Shown here one piece after another: positions 57,501 to 64,000 of a DNA stretch of 64,000 nucleotides. The position numbers and the translations under genes are program-made. Origin of the DNA: Dendrocalamus latiflorus (taxonomy: Eukaryota; Streptophyta; Magnoliopsida; Poales; Poaceae); NCBI GenBank assembly GCA_017311315.1, contig CM029642.1:18021879-18085878 (forward strand). The letters run 5' to 3'. Each line of letters starts with the position of its first letter. The stretch's first letter is position 1. The notes beneath the pieces were generated by a model. That model had not been told where the DNA came from. It searched no databases and saw nothing but the letters and a program-made list of their open reading frames with translations.

Positions 57501-59386
57501 ATCTCCCCCTTGATGAGTCTATTGACAAACTCAGAAAAAGCTTTTAGAAGAGTTTGAGTTTGAAGAATCCAACATGGTCCACAGAATGGAATGAAGCTAA
57601 TGACCATGTCGACAGAAGGAACACTAGAGCAACTAATGAAAGAGCAAATTGATCTCCAAAGCTCTAAACTGTTCCCAACAGACTTTTTCTTCTCTATTCT
57701 CCCCCTTTTGGCAATAAACGCATCAAGATGCAATAGAGAGAATATGACATGTCAATGGATGAATATGGCTGAAGTTTGTTTATTTAAGCATTTAGAGCCA
57801 TGAGAATTATCCATAATGACCATAATGTAATACACCAAGCCATAACTCAATAAAACGCTATCTAGATCATGACAACATATATATAAGCCAGCTAGAGCAC
57901 ATAGATGACAATCTGAAATGTAATGCATTTTGTGAGCAAGTCAAGTCATCAATGAGTAAAGTCTAGCTAGAGACATCCAAGGATGATGCAGGCCATGTCA
58001 ATAAGCTAAGCGGAACAAAGAAGCTAACATTGAGTCCAAATAGAGTGCTATAAGCTCAAGATTGAAACATTGGTTAAAGTACTTGGTTCTGATTGTAGAT
58101 TAAGCAAATTGAGCACATTAAACATTGTCTTTTGAAAGCATATGGTTGTTTTCAACCCAATTTTTTGTTTATGTGCTAGATCTCAAGCCTTATGCGACTA
58201 CTCCAAGCAATAAGCTTAAGAAGATAGTCTAGGTCATCCAAAACTCCCCCTGAGTTCATGCCTAGTGCAATGGCAAGCTGTCTCATGAGAAAGAATTGGT
58301 GAAATCAGTTTTTTCGCACAAATATGGTGGTTGTCAACCAACATTTTATTTTATCATGTGCTAGATCTCAAGCCTTATGCGACTACTCCAAGCAAGAAGC
58401 TTAAGAAGATAGTCTAGGTCATCCAAAACTCCCCCTAAGTTCATGCCAAGTGCAATGGCAAGCCGTCTCATGAGAAAGAATTGGTGAAATCAGTTTTTTC
58501 GCACATAAAAAGAGATCTTTTTTTAACATATTGTACTACCTCATGCTACATCAAGAGACTAAAATAGCTCAATCTAAGGCTCAATAAAAGATTCAACGCT
58601 CAGCTAAGCCTAGTTGACATGGCATGAATCATAACGAGATAGCTCAAGAAAGACTAAGCTCAAATGCTAGCATGACAAGTTTAATTTAAGTTGATCAATT
58701 TTACTTAACTTATCATGGCAAACGCTAGTCTACACATATGAAGTCATGATAAATTTAGCAAGCTAAGCACAAGTCATGGCAAGGTGTAAAGTACTGAAGC
58801 ATGTCATAACAGGATAATAATCAAGGCTCAATGCAGATTGATTATAATACTAGAATGCTGAAAATGCACGAAAGACCAGTTCCCCCTCAACATTAGATGC
58901 AACTTTTAGTTCAAGTTGAGTTAAGTCAATATTAAGCTCCAGAAGCTCCCAAAAGAACTCCCCCTGAACCAAAGCATTAAATTCGAGAAGCTGGCAAAGA
59001 AAACAGCAAACAGGCAGTCCTTAAAGCATAGATAAGATATAGAGACAACTATGGCTCAGACAGACTCTCATCTACCCCATATGACTCCAGGACTATTAGC
59101 TGACCGTAAACCACACACTAAAGAGCAAACACGTACCCTGTCTACCCGAGGATGGCCCGACCCTCGCTAGAACCTACAAGAAGTGAGTGAGCTCAATCTA
59201 GTGAGATAAGAAACAGCTAATCCTGGAAGCACAAGATAAGAGTAGGAGTCTAAGCAGCTAGACAAGAGAAACACTCTAATCTATGCTAGGAGGACTAAAC
59301 CCAAGTGCACCCCGAGTGCAAAGCAACAGAAATGAGACAGAAGCATAATTAATATAATAAAGCAGTAAAGCCCAAGCTCCCCCTCA
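57501..59386 (-). other. Copia 3' untranslated region with repeated purine tracts
   Basis: Lies between the Pol stop and the LTR, typical of SIRE/Maximus-type Copia elements, which keep a long region here. No env-like frame is present. At least five minus-strand AGGGGGAG-type tracts occur (near 59380, 58960, 58430, 58250 and 57505, with another GGGGGAGAATAG at about 57700). Confidence 0.7.
58142..58504. repeat. Tandem duplication of about 180 bp in the Copia 3' UTR
   Basis: 58170-58317 and 58349-58500 are nearly identical (GCTAGATCTCAAGCCTTATG...TCAGTTTTTTCGCAC). Each copy contains one CTCCCCCT purine-tract complement. Confidence 0.85.
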
Positions 59387-61693
59387 CTACAGTCCGTAAG
59401 GACAAACCACCCCAAGCTCTCCCCGCAGAGCTGAAAACCTCGAACTGTCCAACGGCTTGGTGAAGATGTCAGCCAACTGGTGGTCACTCTCCACAAAATG
59501 GAGCACGATGTCACCCTTCTCTACATGGTCTCTAAGGAAGTGAAAGCGGATATCGATATGCTTGGTCCGAGAGTGCTGCACTGGATTCTTAGCGATGTTA
59601 ATCGCAGACGTGTTATCACAAAAGAGTGGAACACTGTCTAAAGCTAACCCAAAATCCCGCAGGGTCGAAACCATCCAAAGTACCTGGCTACAGCAACTGG
59701 CTGCAGCAACGTACTCGACCTCTGCAGTGGACTGTGCAACACCAGACTGCTTCCTCGAAGACCAGGAAACGAGAGAAGTGCCAATGAATTGGCAGGTTCC
59801 GGAAGTGCTCTTCCTATCTATCCTACAGCCAGCGAAGTCTGCATCCGAAAAGGCTCTCAAGGAAAGACAGGATGAGGAAGAGTACCAGATACCATAGTCA
59901 ATGGTAGCTCGAAGGTACCGGAAGATGCGCTTCACCGCCTGGCGGTGAGATACGCGAGGAGAAGCCTGAAAACGAGCACACAGACACACAGAGAAATGTA
60001 TGTCTGGTCTTGAGGCAGTGAGGTAAAGAAGGGAGCCGATCATACTTCTGAACTCTTTCTGATCAACTGGCTCGCCATCCTCATCTGGGTCAAGATAGGC
60101 TGTAGAAGCCATCGGAGTTGACACCGGCTTACCATCACTCATATCGAAGCGCTTCAGGAGGTCACGAGTGTACTTTCCTTGATGAAGAAATGTACCCTCC
60201 CGAGTCTGCTTAATTTGGAAGCCAAGGAAGAAGGTCAACTCACCCATCATACTCATTTCAAACTCGGTACTCATGACATCCGAGAATTGAGAAACCAGAG
60301 TATGAGAAGAGCCGCCAAAGATAATGTCATCGACATAGATTTGGACGAGCAGAAGGTCATTGCCATGCCGGCGGATGAACAAGGTCTTATCAACTTTACC
60401 CATATCAAAACCATGACTTAACAAGTAGGACTTAAGCCTCTCATACCAAGCCCTGGGGGCCTGCTTAAGTCCATACAACGCTTTAGAAAGCTTGAAGACA
60501 TGGTTTGGATATTTGGGGTTTTCGAAACCAGGAGGCTGTCGGACGTAGACCTCTTCCTCAATAAGGCCATTGAGAAAGGCACTCTTGACGTCCATCTGGT
60601 AGAGCTTGAATCCCTTAGAAGCTGCAAAGGCAAGTAGGATTCTAATGGCTTCAAGTCTAGCTACAGGGGCAAAGGTCTCCTCGAAATATAGACCTTCAAC
60701 CTGGGAGAACCCCTGAGCAACCAGTCTAGCCTTGTTTCGAATAACCACTCCATCCTCGCTCTGCTTGTTCTTGAACACCCACTTAGTTTCAATAATATTG
60801 TGACCTCGTGGGGGCTCGACAAGCGACCAGACCTTGTTCCTTTCGAAATTTTCTAGCTCCTCATGCATGGCATTGACCCAAGACTCATCATATAAAGCAT
60901 GAGAAACATCTTTGGGCTCAAAGGAAGCAATGAAGGCAGAATGGAGACAGAATTGAGATAAGCCAGATTTTGAGCGGGTAACACGCTCGAAGAGGTCTCC
61001 AATGATCTGCTCTGAGGGATGGTCTTTTTGAATGTGTCTAGGAGGTCTAGGATGAGATGAAGAGGTGGCCTCTACCTCGTGAGCTGACGAGGTAGGAACA
61101 GAGCCACCAGCTCCAGAAGAAACAGAAGGCATGGGCTGGTCACCTCGAGGTGCGGTGGAAGACGGCACCTCAAGGGGTGGATGAGGGACAGGATCAGGTA
61201 GACACCCGTCGTCTCCATCATCCTCATCATCCACGAAGATGGTCTCGGACTGCTCTAAAGAACCTGAGATATCAGGCATAGTCCCCGGACTGGCCTCGTC
61301 GAAGGTCACCTCACAGGTCTCTACCATTTTGCTAGACTCGCAGTTCCAGACCCTATAAGCCCGCGAAGAAGGCGAGTAACCTAGAAAGATTCCATCACAA
61401 GAACGTGACTCGAACTTATCTAGGTTCCCGGACTTCAAAACAAAGCACTTGCAACCAAACACACGAAAATGAGAGACGCTAGGCTTTCGCCCATATCTCA
61501 GCTCATAAGAAGTGCGATGCAAGTGTGCCCGAAGAAAAACTCGATTTGAGACATGGCACGCGGTGGCTATAGCTTCAGCCCAAAACTTCCGCGGTGTAGA
61601 GTACTCATCAAGCATCGTCCTGGCCATCTCGACCAAGGTACGGTTCTTCCTCTCCACAACGCCATTCTGCTGAGGGACGTATGGAGAAGAGAA
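59387..61693 (-). pseudogene. Copia Pol: end of integrase, reverse transcriptase, RNase H
   Basis: Continues the integrase (SSPYVPQQNGVVERKNRT; YGRKPSVSHFRVFGCKCFV) after the in-frame TAG at 61694-61696, then the reverse transcriptase (YQMDVKSAFLNG; the catalytic YVDD at about 60320-60337), then RNase H (FSDADFAGCRIDRKSTSG; AAASCCSQVLWM; HIDIRFHFLRD), ending at the TAG at 59387-59389. It is open throughout this part. The upstream stop and frame break make the polyprotein non-functional unless read through. Confidence 0.9.
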
Positions 61694-62581
61694 CTAGTGC
61701 TCTACACCTGTCTCACCACAGAAACTCTCAAAGTAGGAATTCTTGAACTCCGTGCCATTGTCGCTGCGGATCGCTCGTAAGGCACCTGGAAGCTCAACAG
61801 AAAGCCTACTAAAAAGACCTCGGAAATGTGAAAACGTCTCATCCTTCGAGGCTAAGAAAAACACCCAAGAATACCTCGAGAAGTCATCGACCACAACAAG
61901 CACATACCACTTCCCTCCTGCTGACTGCACTCGAGCTGGTCCCACTGTATCCATGTGGAGCAGCTGTCCCGGTGCATCGGTCATAGTAACTGTGACCGGA
62001 GGGTGAGAAGCGGCAACCATCTTGCCGTGCCGGCATGGAGCGCAAACAAGATCCTTGACCATTTTGAGTTTCGGCAGACCACGAATGAGATCGTGGCCGC
62101 TAACTCGGGTCAAATGGTCAAATCCGATATGACCAAGTCTCCTATGCCAGAAAGAAAGGTCGTGGGACTCAGAAGCAACTAAACACCTGAGAGGATCGCC
62201 AGAAGACTCAGAAAAATCAGCACGAAAGATCCTCCCATAACGAGAGATCCCGCAAACCAGACTACCCGAAGAATCAAGAATTTTACAAGCATTTTTCTTA
62301 AAGCTCACCTCGAAACCGTCATCGGTAAGCTGAGAGACTGAAAGCAAATTGTACTGCAGCTTACTAACCAAGGCTACATCTTTCAAAATGAAAGAGTCAT
62401 TAATGCGCACAGTACCTTTGGCGATGACGCGCCCAGATGAAGCATCTCCGAAGGTGATCGTCTCATCACCTGGAGCACGGGCAAGGGAAGAAAACCAACG
62501 GGAATCTCCGGTCATGTGTCGTGAACACCCGGAGTCTACGAGCCAAACATTTCCCTTCCCTGCCCGGCGAACCTGAGTCAA
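61694..62581 (-). pseudogene. Copia Pol: protease, pre-integrase and integrase core
   Basis: Protease motif VDSGCSRHMTGDSRW, pre-integrase region (LSFWHRRLGHIGFDHL; CAPCRHGKM) and integrase core (LLHMDTVGPARV; IRSDNGTEFKNSYF). It ends at TAG 61694-61696, inside a normally continuous integrase; a single-base change from a Glu codon would explain it. The frame relative to the Gag part upstream changes at about 62580. Confidence 0.9.
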
Positions 62582-64000
62582 GCAGAGAGTAAAGTATCAG
62601 TACTGGGGTAAATCAAGAGAGATTTTGGCACCCAATACTGAACAACACGTCGAGCAGAAGAAGTCGTCAAGCACGACTGACCTCTATCTACCCTACGCTC
62701 TCTGAGACTCAAAGAAGCAGAAGGTCTGTGAGCAGACCTGAAGCTGTTGCGGGGTCCGACTGCTACGGGAGAGCGAGTCGGAACACCGGCAACACGCTGA
62801 TCACGCCGCGGGTAGCTATCTCGATGGCGAAAATGAGATCTACCCTCAGGACGGCGGAAGACACGATCAGAGGCAGCATGAGGACGAAAAATAGAAGACT
62901 CAGAAAAACCAAGTCCTCGATACTGCCCAAACTCCGTAACAGGAGCAAACCTAGACCTCGTGTTGGTCTTAGGTGTACTCAGGATCTGGGGCTGACCCTG
63001 AATATGCCTAAGAGACTCAACACGGTCTCTTCGCGCAATCTTGGCGCGCCTGAAGCATCGATCAACCGTGTGTCCATCCTTCTGACAGAAGGTGCAGTGA
63101 TACTTCATCCTCGGAGAGGTAAAAGTAGCACGGTCAGGCTTCGCCTTCTGAGAGGCCGAAGCAGCAGGTGCAACCACCTTGCTGTCAGAAATCCCCTGGA
63201 CATAGCCCGCTGACTTAAATTGGACTTTCTCGGTCCTGGGCTCGGTCTCGATCACACCTGGTGCTATGGGTCTGAGCACGGCAGGTGGATGCTTCCTCAT
63301 GTCCTCATAATAATCATATCCTAGACCCTGATTAAATTTGCAAATTTTAGACTGGTCCAGAACAAGATTAAGCTTCTTCTTGCCGCCTACAAATCTCTCG
63401 AGAGTGTTCATAAGGTACTGACACTCCCGAAAGAGAGAGGTGCAAGAAGAGCAGGGGGAAGAGGGAACAGCAGGAGATAAGGGAGCAGATGAAGAACCAA
63501 CAGCAGAGGGAAGAATGGCTTGTGCATGCACAGCCGACTCTGAATGGACAGTCCTACTGCTAGCAGGTTGGTTCACGTTGCTAAGCGTCTCAACCTTACC
63601 CTGGGGCTTCTCCCCCTTCTCAGCATTCACATTACAATGAGTTAATGGTTTCTCTAGTAAATCCTTAGTTAGCTTCACACATTTATCATTCAAAGCAACG
63701 AGTTCAAGTTTTAGTTTATCACAGCTAATGCATGGTGAGCTAACAGGGTCCTTAGTCGCATATTGAGCCAACTTCCTGTCATGATCAATCTTATCTTGAA
63801 ACTGTTTGGAGACAGCTTCAAGTTCAGCAGTTAACTTAGGACAATTTAAGCATGAGTCAATCGGCTCAAGTAAAGAAGCACGCAACTCAGCAATTTTATG
63901 ATCTGCCCGTTTTAAGTTCATCTTCAAGTTATTGCAATTTTTACATGACTCGGGCAGATCAAGGAGCATGGCATAAGGTCATCTAGCAGCAATGTCCTTA
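62578..64000 (-). pseudogene. Copia Gag, C-terminal part, continuing beyond the window
   Basis: Coiled-coil region with repeated C..C pairs (ESCKNCNNLK, DSCLNCPKLTAEL, SPCISCDKLKLEL), a Ser/Pro linker, and a second zinc knuckle (YHCTFCQKDGHTVDRCF), then an Arg-rich tail and stop at 62578-62580. From 63969 to 64000 the same frame contains a TGA at about 63976-63978, so the copy is probably decayed there too. This is the half missing from the Gag fragment at 54596-56013. Confidence 0.8.

Overview
The window is plant nuclear DNA from a grass, most likely the genus Oryza (rice or a close relative). Evidence: GT-AG introns, plant NLR immune receptors, a Ty3/gypsy chromovirus and SIRE-type Copia elements primed by initiator tRNA-Met, CACTA and hAT transposons, a Helitron, and two copies of an element embedded in (TA)n microsatellites that resembles the rice element Micron. 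No bacterial-type operon, CRISPR array, tRNA or rRNA was seen. The species call is inference.

Layout. 1-2609 is the 3' part of an NLR gene with an open reading frame. 4618-6986 is a broken GAUT-type glycosyltransferase (GT8) gene. 7923-9273 is bounded by inverted terminal motifs. 9.4-13.4 kb is gene-poor and shares diverged blocks with 47-51 kb. 13638-15033 is a truncated, frameshifted NLR. Its paralogue at 16143-18978 is the one complete NLR of the window (coiled coil, NB-ARC, LRR). 19.1-24.1 kb is a Helitron-like element inserted in one arm of an inverted-repeat element; the Helitron contains an internal duplication and a Micron-like insertion. 25.8 kb holds a very small NLR relic, and 26.1 kb a foldback MITE. 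From 26796 to about 43440 there is a CACTA remnant split by a young, apparently intact 12,961-bp chromovirus (27434-40394). 44152-47026 is a third NLR, a pseudogene; its C-terminal coding segment lies 4.2 kb away at 51227-51510, separated by intergenic repeats and a cation/H+ exchanger (CHX) fragment carried on a 1.3-kb insertion. 52029-54577 (minus) is a decayed hAT transposase gene. 54596-64000 (minus) is SIRE-like Copia DNA in the order Gag C-terminus, Pol, LTR, Gag N-terminus.

Taken together, this is an NLR cluster eroded by nested transposons. Two NLR lineages occur: one at 1 kb and 44 kb (with an intron just before kinase-2), the other at 13.6, 16.1 and possibly 25.8 kb. Only the 16.1-kb gene and perhaps the cut-off gene at the left edge look functional. 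Nothing here amounts to a new multi-gene system. The most notable observations are a 94-bp NLR intron flanked by a direct repeat that contains the splice sites, a CHX-bearing insertion with a 9-bp target duplication and a paralogous empty site, and a Copia array with one LTR flanked by internal sequence on both sides. Exact boundaries of old repeats were read by eye and are approximate.
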